Source of the DNA: Deltaproteobacteria bacterium Ga0077550
GTDB lineage: Bacteria > Myxococcota_A > Polyangia > Nannocystales > Nannocystaceae
Reading direction: 5' to 3'
Length of the DNA: 56,247 nucleotides
Assembly (NCBI GenBank): GCA_001464385.1
Contig: LNFB01000252.1
Span: 1-56,247 of the forward strand
Shown: piece by piece, positions 1 through 8,257 of the stretch
Numbering within the stretch: the stretch's first letter is position 1
How the letters are laid out: each line of letters begins with the position of its first letter
Position numbers and translations under genes: made by a program
Notes under the pieces: model-generated
Databases searched by the model: none
What the model saw: the letters and a program-made list of their open reading frames with translations, nothing else
What the model was told of the DNA's origin: nothing

Positions 1-191
1 ATCGCGAGGCCGTGTCCGATCGCCGTCGACGCCAGCGCCTCGCGCTCCTGCAGCGCAGCGACGAGCTCGTCTGCGGCGAGGCCCGTGGCCCGGGCCATCG
101 GCGCGCACAGCTCGGCGAACACCGTGGGGACGTCGTCGCCGACGAGGTCGACGATGATCGCATCTTGCGGGAACAGTTCGACGAGGTTCAT
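1..191 (-). CDS. PTS EIIA (PtsN/IIA-Ntr-like) protein, N-terminal part only
   Basis: Only the first 63 codons are in the window; the gene runs off the left edge. The N-terminus is a short beta strand region followed by REALASTAIGHGLA, which matches the conserved segment just before the active-site His of fructose/nitrogen-type PTS IIA domains (the His itself would lie past the edge). The ATG at 191 overlaps the TGA of the upstream histidine kinase as ATGA, so it is the last visible gene of the kdp operon and is probably translationally coupled. In E. coli, IIA-Ntr binds KdpD and TrkA and tunes K+ uptake (established), so its place here suggests the same job. That functional link is inference. 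Confidence 0.75.
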   Translation of the reverse strand, partial: MNLVELFPQDAIIVDLVGDDVPTVFAELCAPMARATGLAADELVAALQEREALASTAIGHGLA

Positions 192-2026
192 GTCGCGCGG
201 GTGTCGGCCACGAGGTGCCCGATGGTGAACCAGAAGCTCGCGCCGCGTCCAGGCGGGTCGGCCGCGACCCCGATGCGTCCGCCGTGGGCCTCGACGACCT
301 CGCGCGCGATCGACAGGCCCAAGCCTGCGCCGGACGCGGTGTCGCCGGGCACGCGGAAGAACCGATCGAACACGCGCGACGCGTAGGCCGCTGGCACGCC
401 GGGCCCCTCGTCGGTCACCGAGAAGCGCACCGCGTCACCCTCCGGCTCCGCGGCGATGGTGATCGCGCTGCCGGTGGGCGCGTAGCGCAGCGCGTTGCCG
501 ATCAGGTTGTCGAGCACGAGCCCGATGCGCGTGCGATCGACGGCGACCGGCTCGAGCGACGGGGTCACGCGGGCCTCGAGCCGCACGCCGCGACGCTCGG
601 CGTCGGCGCGGTGCGACTCGATGGACTGCTCGACCAGGGCAGCGGGCGCCAGCGGCTCGCGCTCGAGCTCGACCTTGCCCGCCTGCAGCCGCGTGAGGTC
701 GAGCAGATCGTCGACGATGCCCTGGAGCCGCTCGCAGTCGTCGCGGGCCGCGCCGAGCAGATCCAGCTGCTTCTCGCCGAGCTCACCGGCCGCCCCCTCG
801 ACGCACAGATGGATCGCCATCCGCAGCGAGGTCAACGGCGTGCGCAGCTCGTGGGCGACCGTGGCCATCAGGTCGTTGCGCAGCTCGTCGAACCGCCGGA
901 GCCGCGTGACGTCCTGCACGATGACCGTGGCACCGGTGACGCCGGCGTCGGTCCCGTACAGCGGCGACGCCCGGGGCAGGAACCACCGCTCGCCCTCGGA
1001 CGAGGTGACCGCGACCGCGTCCTCGAAGCCCCGCGGGAGATAGGGCCCCTTGCCCGCGAGCACGTGATCACGGGCCGCCTGCAGGCGCGCGCGCAGGCCC
1101 GGCTCGGCCAACCCGAGGGCGTCGCCGAGCGACACCGCCGCGTCGAGCTCGAGCAGGCTGTCGGCGCCGGCGTTGGAGGCGAGCACGCGCCCCTCGGTGC
1201 CGAACACGACCACCGGATCGGGGAGGCTGTCGATCGCGGCTTGGGCGGACAGCTGGGCCTGCAACAGCTCGCCCAGCGAGCTCTTGCGGAACGCCTCGAG
1301 CCGCGTCGCCATCTGGTTGAACTCACCGGCGACCGCCGCGATCTCGTCGCGCCCCATGACGTTCGCGCGCACCGACAGGTCGCCCTCGCCGAGCCGACGG
1401 GCGACCAGGCTGAGGTTGTCGAGCGGCCGCAGCAGTCGCGTCGTGATCGCGCTCGAGGCGAGCAGACCCAGCACCAGCGCGCCGATCGACGACCACGCGA
1501 CCACTGCCTCGGACTCGTCGGCCGTCTGTCGGGCCGCCTCGCTCTTGCGCACCATCGCGTCCTGGTTGAGCGCGAGGATCTCGTCGGCGGCGTCCTTGAG
1601 CACGACGAAGCGGGGCTCGAGCTCCGTGAAGTAGACCTCGGCGCGGGGCCGCGACCCGAAGGCGTCGTAGGCGGCTTGATAGTCCGTCCACGCCCGTCGC
1701 AGGCGCTCGGTCGACCCGGCTTCGCCCGGCTCGGTCACGTTCTGCTCCTGCGCCACGAGCTCGGCCTCGAGCGTCGGACGATGGGTCGCGATCAGGGCGT
1801 CCGCGCGCTCGGGCGAGCCCGAGGCCCGGAACAGCGCCGCGCTGTCCATCCGCTCGGCGGACTCCTTCATGCGCTGCGCCGCCAACACGCTGCGGTAGTT
1901 GTCGCGGAGGATCCGCGCCGAGGTCTCGGCCAGCGTGTCCACGCTCGACGCGGAGATCAGCCCGACCACCACCAGCGCGATCGCCAGCGGGAGCTGGGCG
2001 AGCAGCAGCTTGACGCGCAGCGTCAT
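188..2026 (-). CDS. Membrane sensor histidine kinase (HAMP-PAS-HisKA-HATPase) of the kdp operon
   Basis: 612 aa. An N-terminal membrane segment (about residues 7-28) is followed by a roughly 150-residue extracytoplasmic helical region, a second membrane segment near 175-195, then HAMP, a PAS-like segment starting at SLPDPVVVFG, HisKA with the phospho-His in VAHELRTPL, and a HATPase with N box LIGNALRYA, DEGPGVP and GAGLGLSIA. All catalytic boxes are present. The start ATG overlaps the TGA of the truncated KdpD gene (ATGA), and its own stop overlaps the next gene the same way. It sits where the kinase half of KdpD would normally be fused, so it may be signalled to by the separate KdpD sensor half. 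No response regulator is adjacent; KdpE lies about 8 kb away. Confidence 0.9.
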   Translation of the reverse strand: MTLRVKLLLAQLPLAIALVVVGLISASSVDTLAETSARILRDNYRSVLAAQRMKESAERMDSAALFRASGSPERADALIATHRPTLEAELVAQEQNVTEPGEAGSTERLRRAWTDYQAAYDAFGSRPRAEVYFTELEPRFVVLKDAADEILALNQDAMVRKSEAARQTADESEAVVAWSSIGALVLGLLASSAITTRLLRPLDNLSLVARRLGEGDLSVRANVMGRDEIAAVAGEFNQMATRLEAFRKSSLGELLQAQLSAQAAIDSLPDPVVVFGTEGRVLASNAGADSLLELDAAVSLGDALGLAEPGLRARLQAARDHVLAGKGPYLPRGFEDAVAVTSSEGERWFLPRASPLYGTDAGVTGATVIVQDVTRLRRFDELRNDLMATVAHELRTPLTSLRMAIHLCVEGAAGELGEKQLDLLGAARDDCERLQGIVDDLLDLTRLQAGKVELEREPLAPAALVEQSIESHRADAERRGVRLEARVTPSLEPVAVDRTRIGLVLDNLIGNALRYAPTGSAITIAAEPEGDAVRFSVTDEGPGVPAAYASRVFDRFFRVPGDTASGAGLGLSIAREVVEAHGGRIGVAADPPGRGASFWFTIGHLVADTRAT

Positions 2027-3171
2027 CGGGCCTCGCGCTCCTGCAAGGGAACGAGGTGCAGGTCCATGTCGACGGTGGCCTCGACCAATCGATGGGCGGT
2101 GTCGAGGCCGAGCCAGCGTCGCCACGGCGACTGCTGCGATCGCCCGACGATGAGGTGGCCGACGCCGTGCGATCGCGCGAAGTCGAGGAGGCTCGTCACG
2201 GGATCGCGGCCCTTGAGCCGCACGACCTCGGCCCCGAGCTCGCGCGCGAGCTCGATGTTCTGGTGCAGGTGACGCTGGCGCGTCGCGTCGATCCGCGCGG
2301 GGGCTTCGTCCGGGGTCTCGACGTAGACGACGTACCAGTCGCTCGACAGCCGCCCCGCCATCCGCGAGCCGCGGCGCAGCAGCGCCGGGGCGGCGCGCGA
2401 GTAGGACGACATGCAGACCATGACCTTGCCGCCGGTCGGCCGCGTTCCGCCGACGCCGGCGCGTTGCCCAGGCGCCGCGGTGCGCTCGACGCTCTCGGCC
2501 ACCTCGCGCAGCACCAGCTCGCGCAGCGTCGTCAGGTTCTCGTCGCGGAAGAAGTGCTGCCGCGCCCACTCGACGCGGTCGGGCCCGTAGATCTTGCCGA
2601 GGCTCAGCCGCTCGAGCAGGTCCTCGACCGCCAGGTCGAGGGTCACCACCTGGTCGGCCTGGCGCACGAAGGTGTCGGGCACGGTCTCGCGGATCACCAC
2701 GCCGGTGGTGCGTTCGACCATGTCCTTGCGCGACTCGAGGTGCTGGACGTTGAACGCGCAGATGACGTTGATCCCGGCGTCGCACAGCTCGAGCACGTCC
2801 TGGTAGCGCTTGCGGTGGCGGCTGCCCGGCACGTTGCTGTGCGCGACCTCGTCGACGACGGCCACGCGCGGGCGTCGGGCCAGGACCGCGTCGAGGTCCA
2901 TCTCCTCGATCGCGACGCCACGGTACTCGATCCGACGCCGCGGCACCGCCTCGAGCCCCTCGGCCAGCGCCGCCGTCTCGGCGCGACCGTGGGTCTCGAC
3001 GTACCCGAGCACGACGTCCACGCCGCGCGCCGCGAGGGTGTGGGCCTCCTCGAGCATGCGGTAGGTCTTGCCCACGCCCGCCGCGAAGCCCAGGTAGAGC
3101 TTGAGTCGCCCGCGCTTGGCCCGCTCGACCAGCTCGAGGAAATCCTCGGGGCGCTTGCGATCGACGGCCAT
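2023..3171 (-). CDS. kdpD: Truncated KdpD: osmosensitive K+ sensor domain plus universal stress domain, no kinase
   Basis: 382 aa. Residues about 5-210 are the KdpD sensor domain, with Walker A in GFAAGVGKTYRM, the GYVETHGR signature and Walker B-like VAVVDEVAHSNVPG. Residues about 235-375 form a universal-stress-like domain (KVMVCMSSYSR to VGHLIVGRS). The protein ends there, so the DUF4118, GAF, HisKA and HATPase parts of a full-length KdpD (about 890 aa in E. coli) are missing. The kinase half is encoded separately at 10587-12101. I chose the ATG at 3171 (preceded by GGGA and matching usual KdpD N-termini); a GTG at 3237 overlapping the kdpC stop (GTGA) would add 22 residues and is also possible. 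The domain probably senses K+ or turgor on the cytoplasmic face. Confidence 0.88.
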   Translation of the reverse strand: MAVDRKRPEDFLELVERAKRGRLKLYLGFAAGVGKTYRMLEEAHTLAARGVDVVLGYVETHGRAETAALAEGLEAVPRRRIEYRGVAIEEMDLDAVLARRPRVAVVDEVAHSNVPGSRHRKRYQDVLELCDAGINVICAFNVQHLESRKDMVERTTGVVIRETVPDTFVRQADQVVTLDLAVEDLLERLSLGKIYGPDRVEWARQHFFRDENLTTLRELVLREVAESVERTAAPGQRAGVGGTRPTGGKVMVCMSSYSRAAPALLRRGSRMAGRLSSDWYVVYVETPDEAPARIDATRQRHLHQNIELARELGAEVVRLKGRDPVTSLLDFARSHGVGHLIVGRSQQSPWRRWLGLDTAHRLVEATVDMDLHLVPLQEREAR

Positions 3172-3233
3172 CGGATCCCGCGCGGGCGGCCGCAGCGTAG
3201 CACGGGCGAAGCGCTCGCCGCGGGGTCGGTCGG

Positions 3234-3839
3234 TCACCGGGGATCCGCTGCGGGCCGAACGGGGGATCCGAACTGCCGATCGAGCGCGAGGTTGATCGAC
3301 AGCACGTTGACCCTCGGCTCACCGAGCACGCCGAGGTCGCGCCCCTCGACGCTGGCTTCGACGAGCGCGCGCACGCGTACGACGTCGATCCCGCGAGCCG
3401 CGGCGATCCTCGGCGCCTGCCAGAGCGCGGCTTCGGGGGAGACGTGGGGATCGAGGCCGCTCGCCGACGCGAGCACGAGCTCGGCGGGCACCGGACCGGG
3501 CGCCTCGGGATTCGCGGCGACGAGCTGGGCGGCGGTCTCGGCGATCCGCTCGCGCAGCGCCTGCGACGTCGGCCCGAGGTTCGAGCCCCCCGACGCGGTC
3601 GCGTCGTAGCCCGCGCCCGCGGCCGAAGGTCGCCCGTGCAGATAGCCGGGGTGGGTGAACGTCTGGCCGATGAGGCTCGAACCGACCACCGCGGCGCGCT
3701 CGTCGACGACGAAGCTGCCGAGGGCCGCGTCGTGGAACGCCGTCTGGGCGATCGCCGTGACGCCGAGGGGATAGACGAGCCCGGTGAGCACCGCGGTCAC
3801 CAGACCCATGCGCAGCGCGATGATGACTTCACTCGACAT
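3234..3839 (-). CDS. kdpC: Potassium-transporting ATPase subunit C
   Basis: 201 aa, normal KdpC length. One N-terminal membrane helix (about residues 10-32) is followed by the conserved periplasmic domain with GRPSAAGAGYDATASGGSNL and GLDPHVSPEAA, both KdpC signatures. KdpC is the chaperone-like subunit that stabilises the KdpFABC complex and aids K+ delivery (known for the family). A strong ribosome binding site (AGAAAGGA) lies about 8 nt upstream of the ATG. It follows kdpB after 32 nt and is directly followed by the truncated kdpD. Confidence 0.95.
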   Translation of the reverse strand: MSSEVIIALRMGLVTAVLTGLVYPLGVTAIAQTAFHDAALGSFVVDERAAVVGSSLIGQTFTHPGYLHGRPSAAGAGYDATASGGSNLGPTSQALRERIAETAAQLVAANPEAPGPVPAELVLASASGLDPHVSPEAALWQAPRIAAARGIDVVRVRALVEASVEGRDLGVLGEPRVNVLSINLALDRQFGSPVRPAADPR

Positions 3840-3871
3840 GATCGGGTTCCTTTCTCGGGCGCCGCGCGGGG

Positions 3872-5920
3872 TCAGGCGAAGCCCAGGGCGGCGAGGGCCT
3901 CGTCGATGATCTTGATGCCGACGAACGGGACCACGACGCCGCCGACGCCGTAGATCAGCAGGGCGCGCCGCAGCAGCGCGGCGGCCCCCATCGGGCGGTA
4001 GCGGACCCCACGCAGGGCCAGGGGAATCAGGCCGATGATCACCAGCGCGTTGAAGATCACGGCGGCGAGGATCGCGGTGTAGGTCGAGTGCAGGTCCATC
4101 ACGTCGAGGGGCTCGATCTCGAGGTACGCCGTGGCGAAGATCGCCGGCAGGATCGCGAAGTACTTGGCGACGTCGTTGGCGATCGAGAACGTCGTGAGCG
4201 AGCCGCGCGTCATCAGCAGCTGCTTGCCGACCTCGACGACCTCGAGCAGCTTCGTCGGGTTCGAGTCGAGGTCGACCATGTTGCCGGCCTCCTTCGCCGC
4301 CTGCGTGCCCGTGTTCATGGCCACGCCGACGTCGGCCTGCGCGAGCGCGGGGGCGTCGTTGGTGCCGTCGCCCGTCATCGCGACCAGCTTGCCGCCGGCC
4401 TGCTCGCGGCGGATGAACTCGAGCTTCTTCTCGGGCGTCGCCTCTGCGACGAAATCGTCGACGCCGGCCTGCTCGGCGATCGCGGCCGCGGTGCGCGGGT
4501 TGTCGCCGGTGATCATCACGGTGCGGATGCCCATCGCGCGGAACCGGGCGAAGCGCTCGGCGATCCCCTCCTTGACCATGTCTTCGAGGTGGACCAGCCC
4601 GAGCATGCGCGCGCCGTCGCTGACGGCCAGCGGCGTGCCACCGCCGTCGCCGATCCTCCCCGCCGCGGCGAGCAGCTCGGTCGGCACGGCGCCGCCGCGA
4701 TCGCGGACGTGGGCGACCACGGCGTCCACGGCCCCCTTGCGGACCAGCCGCGGCCCGAGATCGACGCCGCTCATGCGGGTCTCGGCGGAGAACGGCACGA
4801 ACACCGCGTCGGGATCGGGCTCGCCTCCGCGCAAGCCGACACCGTCGCGCACGAACGCGACGATCGAGCGGCCCTCGGGGGTCTCGTCGGCGAGGCTCGC
4901 CAGGTACGCGGCCTCGGCGAGCTCGCTCGTCGCGACGCCGGGCGCCGGCAGCAGCGCGGTTGCCATCCGGTTGCCGAGCGTGATCGTGCCGGTCTTGTCG
5001 AGCAGCAGCGTGTCGACGTCTCCCGCCGCCTCGACGGCGCGACCGCTCATGGCCAGGACGTTCTTCTGCAGCAGGCGGTCCATGCCTGCGATGCCGATCG
5101 CCGACAACAGCCCGCCGATCGTCGTGGGGATGAGGCACACCAAGAGGGCGATCACCACCGTGATCGACAGCTGCATGCCCGAGTACAGCGCGAACGGGAC
5201 CAGCGTGACGCAGGCGATGAGGAACACCAGGGTCAGGCCGACCAGGAGGATGTGCAGCGCCAGCTCGTTGGGCGTCTTGCTGCGGGCGGCGCCCTCGACG
5301 AGGGCGATCATGCGATCGAGGAAGCTCGCGCCGGGCTCGGCGGTGATGCGCACGACGATGCGGTCCGAGAGCACGGTGGTCCCGCCGGTGACCGCCGAGC
5401 GGTCGCCCCCGCGCTCGCGGATCACCGGCGCCGACTCGCCGGTGATCGCCGACTCGTCGACCGAGGCGATGCCCTCGACGATCTCGCCGTCGCCGGGGAT
5501 GACGCCGCCGGCCTCCACGATCACGCGGTCGCCCTTGCGCAGCGATGCCGCCGGCACCGAGGTCTCGACGCCGTCCGCCCACCGCCGCGCGGTGGTGTCC
5601 TGCCGGACGCGGCGCAGCGCGGCGGCCTGGGCCTTGCCGCGGCCCTCGGCGACGGCCTCGGCGAAGTTGGCGAACAGCACGGTGAACCACAGCCACAGCG
5701 TCACGCCACCTGTGAACCACAGCGGGGCCATCGCGGCCGGACGAAGCAACGCGTCGCGGACCAACACCAGCGTCGTCACGATCGAGCCGACCTCGACGAC
5801 GAACATCACCGGATTGCGGGCGAGGTACACCGGCGACAGCTTCCGCAGGCTGTCGAGCAGCGCCGCGCGGACGATCGGCCCGTCGAAGAGGGAGCGCTCC
5901 TCGGTGCGTGGATGGGCCAT
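3872..5920 (-). CDS. kdpB: Potassium-transporting P-type ATPase subunit B
   Basis: 682 aa, the usual length. It is the energising subunit of the high-affinity KdpFABC K+ pump in the inner membrane. Visible motifs are the actuator loop ITGES, the phosphorylation site LLLDKTGTITLGN, the KdpB-typical EKKLEFI, and the hinge GDGTNDAPAL; the membrane helices flank these as in other KdpB proteins. The ATG follows the kdpA stop after only 2 nt, so the two are probably coupled. Nothing is missing from the catalytic core. Confidence 0.97.
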   Translation of the reverse strand: MAHPRTEERSLFDGPIVRAALLDSLRKLSPVYLARNPVMFVVEVGSIVTTLVLVRDALLRPAAMAPLWFTGGVTLWLWFTVLFANFAEAVAEGRGKAQAAALRRVRQDTTARRWADGVETSVPAASLRKGDRVIVEAGGVIPGDGEIVEGIASVDESAITGESAPVIRERGGDRSAVTGGTTVLSDRIVVRITAEPGASFLDRMIALVEGAARSKTPNELALHILLVGLTLVFLIACVTLVPFALYSGMQLSITVVIALLVCLIPTTIGGLLSAIGIAGMDRLLQKNVLAMSGRAVEAAGDVDTLLLDKTGTITLGNRMATALLPAPGVATSELAEAAYLASLADETPEGRSIVAFVRDGVGLRGGEPDPDAVFVPFSAETRMSGVDLGPRLVRKGAVDAVVAHVRDRGGAVPTELLAAAGRIGDGGGTPLAVSDGARMLGLVHLEDMVKEGIAERFARFRAMGIRTVMITGDNPRTAAAIAEQAGVDDFVAEATPEKKLEFIRREQAGGKLVAMTGDGTNDAPALAQADVGVAMNTGTQAAKEAGNMVDLDSNPTKLLEVVEVGKQLLMTRGSLTTFSIANDVAKYFAILPAIFATAYLEIEPLDVMDLHSTYTAILAAVIFNALVIIGLIPLALRGVRYRPMGAAALLRRALLIYGVGGVVVPFVGIKIIDEALAALGFA

Positions 5921-5922
5921 GG

Positions 5923-7644
5923 TCAGAACCCCCGCCCGTTCGCCGCGAGGAAGTGCTCGACCACCGGGCCCAGACACAGCGCCGGGAAGAACGTCAGCGC
6001 CCCGATCACCAGCACGACCGCCACGAGCAGGCCGACGAACAACGCACCGTGGGTCGGGAACGTACCTGGCCCCGGCGGCAGCGTGGTCTTGCCGCGCATG
6101 CTCCCGGCGATCGCGAGCACCGGGATCATCATCCAAAAGCGACCGATCAGCATCGCGAGCGCGAGCGTGCCGTTGTAGAACGGCGTGTTGGCGGAGAGCC
6201 CCGCGAACGCCGAGCCGTTGTTCCCGGTCGCGCTCGAGTACGCATAGAGGATCTCGGAGAGGCCATGGGGGCCCGCGTTCGCGAGTCCGGCGGTGCCGGC
6301 CTCGCTGACCGCGGCCCACGCCGCCAGCCCGAGCAGCGCCAGCGGGAACACCAGGACGTAGAGCATCGCGAGCTTCATCTCGCGCGGCTCGATCTTCTTG
6401 CCCAGGTACTCGGGGGTGCGGCCGACCATGAGGCCGGCGATGAACACCGAGAGGATCGCGAACACGACCATGCCCGCGAGCCCGACGCCGATGCCGCCGA
6501 ACACCACCTCGCCGAGCTGCATGTTCACCATGGGGACCAGGCCGCCCACGGGCGTGAAGCTGTCGTGCATCGCGTTGACCGCCCCGCACGACGCGTCGGT
6601 GGTGATCGTCGCGAACAGGCTCGAGCCCGCGATTCCGAAGCGGATCTCCTTGCCCTCCATGTTGCCGGCGACCGCGACCAGGGGCTCGGCGAGCGCCTGC
6701 GGGTTGCCGGCGGCCTCGGCCGGGTAGACCACGGCGACGCCAGCGACGAACAGCACCGACATCGCAGCGAACAGCGCCCAGCCCTGCCGGGTGTCGCCGG
6801 CCATGCGCCCGTACGTGTACGTGAGCCCGGCCGGGATCAGGAAGACCACGAACATCTCGACGAAGTTGGTGAGCGGCGTCGGGTTCTCGAACGGGTGGGC
6901 GCTGTTGGCGTTGAAGAAGCCGCCGCCGTTGATGCCGAGCATCTTGATCGCCTCCTGCGACGCCACGGGGCCCATCGCGATGGACTGGGTGCCCCCGTCC
7001 AGCGTCGCGATCGTGGCGTTGGGCTCGAAGTTCTGGATCACGCCCTGGGACGCGAGCACCAACGCGACGACGAGCGAGAGCGGCAGCAGGACGTAGACCA
7101 GCGATCGCACGAGGTCGACCCAGAAGTTGCCGAGCGTGCGCCGCGGATCGGGCCCGCCCCTGCGCGTGAGGCCGCGGGCGAGCGCGAGCACCAGGCCGAA
7201 CCCCGCGGCCGCGGACACGAAGTTGTGCCAGCCCAGCGCGAGCATCTGCGTCAGGTGGCTCATCGTGGACTCGCCGGCGTAGGCCTGCCAGTTGGTGTTG
7301 GTCGTGAAGCTGACGGCGGTGTTGAACGCGAGCGCGGGCGGCACGGCCGGCAGCGCCTCGGGATCGAGGGGCAGGAGATGCTGCGCGCGCATCACCGCGT
7401 AGGCGCCGAGCAGGCCGACGGCGCTGAAGAGCAGCAGCGCGAGGCCGTACTCGGCGGCGGTGTGTTCGCGCCGTGGATCGACGCCCGCGAGCCGGTACAG
7501 GAGCCGCTCGAGTCGGCCGAGGACCCGCGGCAGCGGCTGCGCGTCGCCCTCGAACACCCGGGCCATGTACGCGCCCATCGGCCGGGTCGCCGCGAGGATC
7601 GCGAGGTAGAAGAGCGCGATCTGAAGCCATCCGTGGGCGGTCAC
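5923..7644 (-). CDS. kdpA: Potassium-transporting ATPase subunit A (K+ channel-like)
   Basis: 573 aa, a polytopic inner-membrane protein. All four KdpA pore-filter regions are visible: TNTNWQAYAGE, GGGFFNANSAHPFENPTPLTN (positions about 220-240), CGAVNAMHDSFTPVGG and NNGSAFAGL. KdpA selects and translocates K+ and couples to KdpB. The GTG start at 7644 gives the family-typical N-terminus TAHGWLQIALFYLA and is preceded by AAAGGGAG, a good ribosome binding site that lies over the end of kdpF. An upstream ATG in the same frame would add 20 residues inside kdpF and is less likely. Confidence 0.95.
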   Translation of the reverse strand: MTAHGWLQIALFYLAILAATRPMGAYMARVFEGDAQPLPRVLGRLERLLYRLAGVDPRREHTAAEYGLALLLFSAVGLLGAYAVMRAQHLLPLDPEALPAVPPALAFNTAVSFTTNTNWQAYAGESTMSHLTQMLALGWHNFVSAAAGFGLVLALARGLTRRGGPDPRRTLGNFWVDLVRSLVYVLLPLSLVVALVLASQGVIQNFEPNATIATLDGGTQSIAMGPVASQEAIKMLGINGGGFFNANSAHPFENPTPLTNFVEMFVVFLIPAGLTYTYGRMAGDTRQGWALFAAMSVLFVAGVAVVYPAEAAGNPQALAEPLVAVAGNMEGKEIRFGIAGSSLFATITTDASCGAVNAMHDSFTPVGGLVPMVNMQLGEVVFGGIGVGLAGMVVFAILSVFIAGLMVGRTPEYLGKKIEPREMKLAMLYVLVFPLALLGLAAWAAVSEAGTAGLANAGPHGLSEILYAYSSATGNNGSAFAGLSANTPFYNGTLALAMLIGRFWMMIPVLAIAGSMRGKTTLPPGPGTFPTHGALFVGLLVAVVLVIGALTFFPALCLGPVVEHFLAANGRGF

Positions 7645-7658
7645 GTCGCGTCTCCCTT

Positions 7659-7748
7659 TCAGAACTTCTCGGCGCGCACGAGCGCGTACAGGAGGTAGAT
7701 GCACAGCAGGGCAGCGAGGATGGCGGCCATCAGATAGTCGAACGTCAT
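7659..7748 (-). CDS. kdpF: Potassium-transporting ATPase subunit F
   Basis: 29 aa, a single hydrophobic helix ending in the KdpF-typical LVRAEKF. KdpF is the small lipid-like stabilising peptide of the Kdp complex. It starts with ATG (MTFDYLMAAIL) and stops 14 nt before the kdpA GTG, whose ribosome binding site overlaps its last codons. Too short for routine gene callers, but position, length and C-terminus all fit. Confidence 0.9.
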   Translation of the reverse strand: MTFDYLMAAILAALLCIYLLYALVRAEKF

Positions 7749-7765
7749 GACGCTCCGTCGTTGGC

Positions 7766-7849
7766 TCACAGCCGGGTGCAGACGCGCAGGTACGTGGCCG
7801 AGGCGGCGAAGAACGCGATGGTCGCGGCGATGAGGAGGAGGTCGGTCAT
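7766..7849 (-). CDS. 27-aa single-helix membrane peptide upstream of kdpF
   Basis: 27 aa: MTDLLLIAATIAFFAASATY followed by LRVCTRL. It is an almost entirely hydrophobic helix with a Cys/Arg-rich tail, of the same size class as KdpF but a different sequence. It lies 17 nt upstream of the kdpF ATG on the same strand and would be the first gene of the kdp operon. I recall similar unnamed peptides ending in a C-x-R-L-like tail ahead of kdpF in other phyla, but could not check this. The ribosome binding site is poor, so expression is not certain. It may be an extra Kdp subunit or regulator (inference). Confidence 0.55.
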   Translation of the reverse strand: MTDLLLIAATIAFFAASATYLRVCTRL

Positions 7850-8095
7850 GGCGGGTGCTCGCCGGAACCACCAAGCACGCGCCGTGCCGAGCCCCCCGCC
7901 CGCGAGGCGCCTGCGCATGTCGTGCGGCGACGACGGGGTGCCGCCCCCGGTCTCGTGCACGATGCAACCCCGCGGCGCGCGAGGCCTGCGGACTGCACGG
8001 TCCGGCGACGCGCATCGGGCATGGGACTCGCGTCCCTCGCAGGCACGCCGGCTGCAACCGACGCGGTCGTGACTCCGTACCGTCGACCCGCAACC

Positions 8096-8257
8096 ATGCC
8101 GACGCCCGCCGCCCCGCCCGCGACGCGGGGCCTGTGGCCCGTGTTCCTCGCGGTGGCGCTCGGCTCGGTCGCGTTCACCATGTGCACCGCCGAGACCCCC
8201 CGGGACGCGCGCGACGCGATCGATCACGGGCGCGCCGCGGTGTGGGGATCTCAGTAG
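8096..8257 (+). CDS. Possible 53-aa single-pass membrane protein
   Basis: 53 codons from ATG at 8096 to TAG. One hydrophobic stretch (LWPVFLAVALGSVAFTMCTA, about residues 13-32) is followed by a charged tail. Third codon positions are nearly all G or C, as in real genes here. It is divergent from the kdp operon, and its last 7 bases overlap the end of the converging porin gene. No ribosome binding site is evident and I recognise no family, so it may be spurious. Confidence 0.4.
   Translation: MPTPAAPPATRGLWPVFLAVALGSVAFTMCTAETPRDARDAIDHGRAAVWGSQ

Noticed and set aside
188..3322. Long open frame joining the histidine kinase with more than 400 upstream codons
   Set aside because: The part upstream of 2026 is an Arg/Gly/Ala-rich shadow of kdpD in another frame; the kinase starts at the ATG overlapping the kdpD stop.
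4088..7698. Very long plus-strand frames opposite kdpA and kdpB
   Set aside because: Arg/His/Asp-rich antisense shadows caused by high GC; the minus strand carries the recognisable Kdp proteins.
7850..8095. Riboswitch or KdpE repeat upstream of the kdp structural operon
   Set aside because: No paired heptamer repeat and no recognisable c-di-AMP or other riboswitch core seen.
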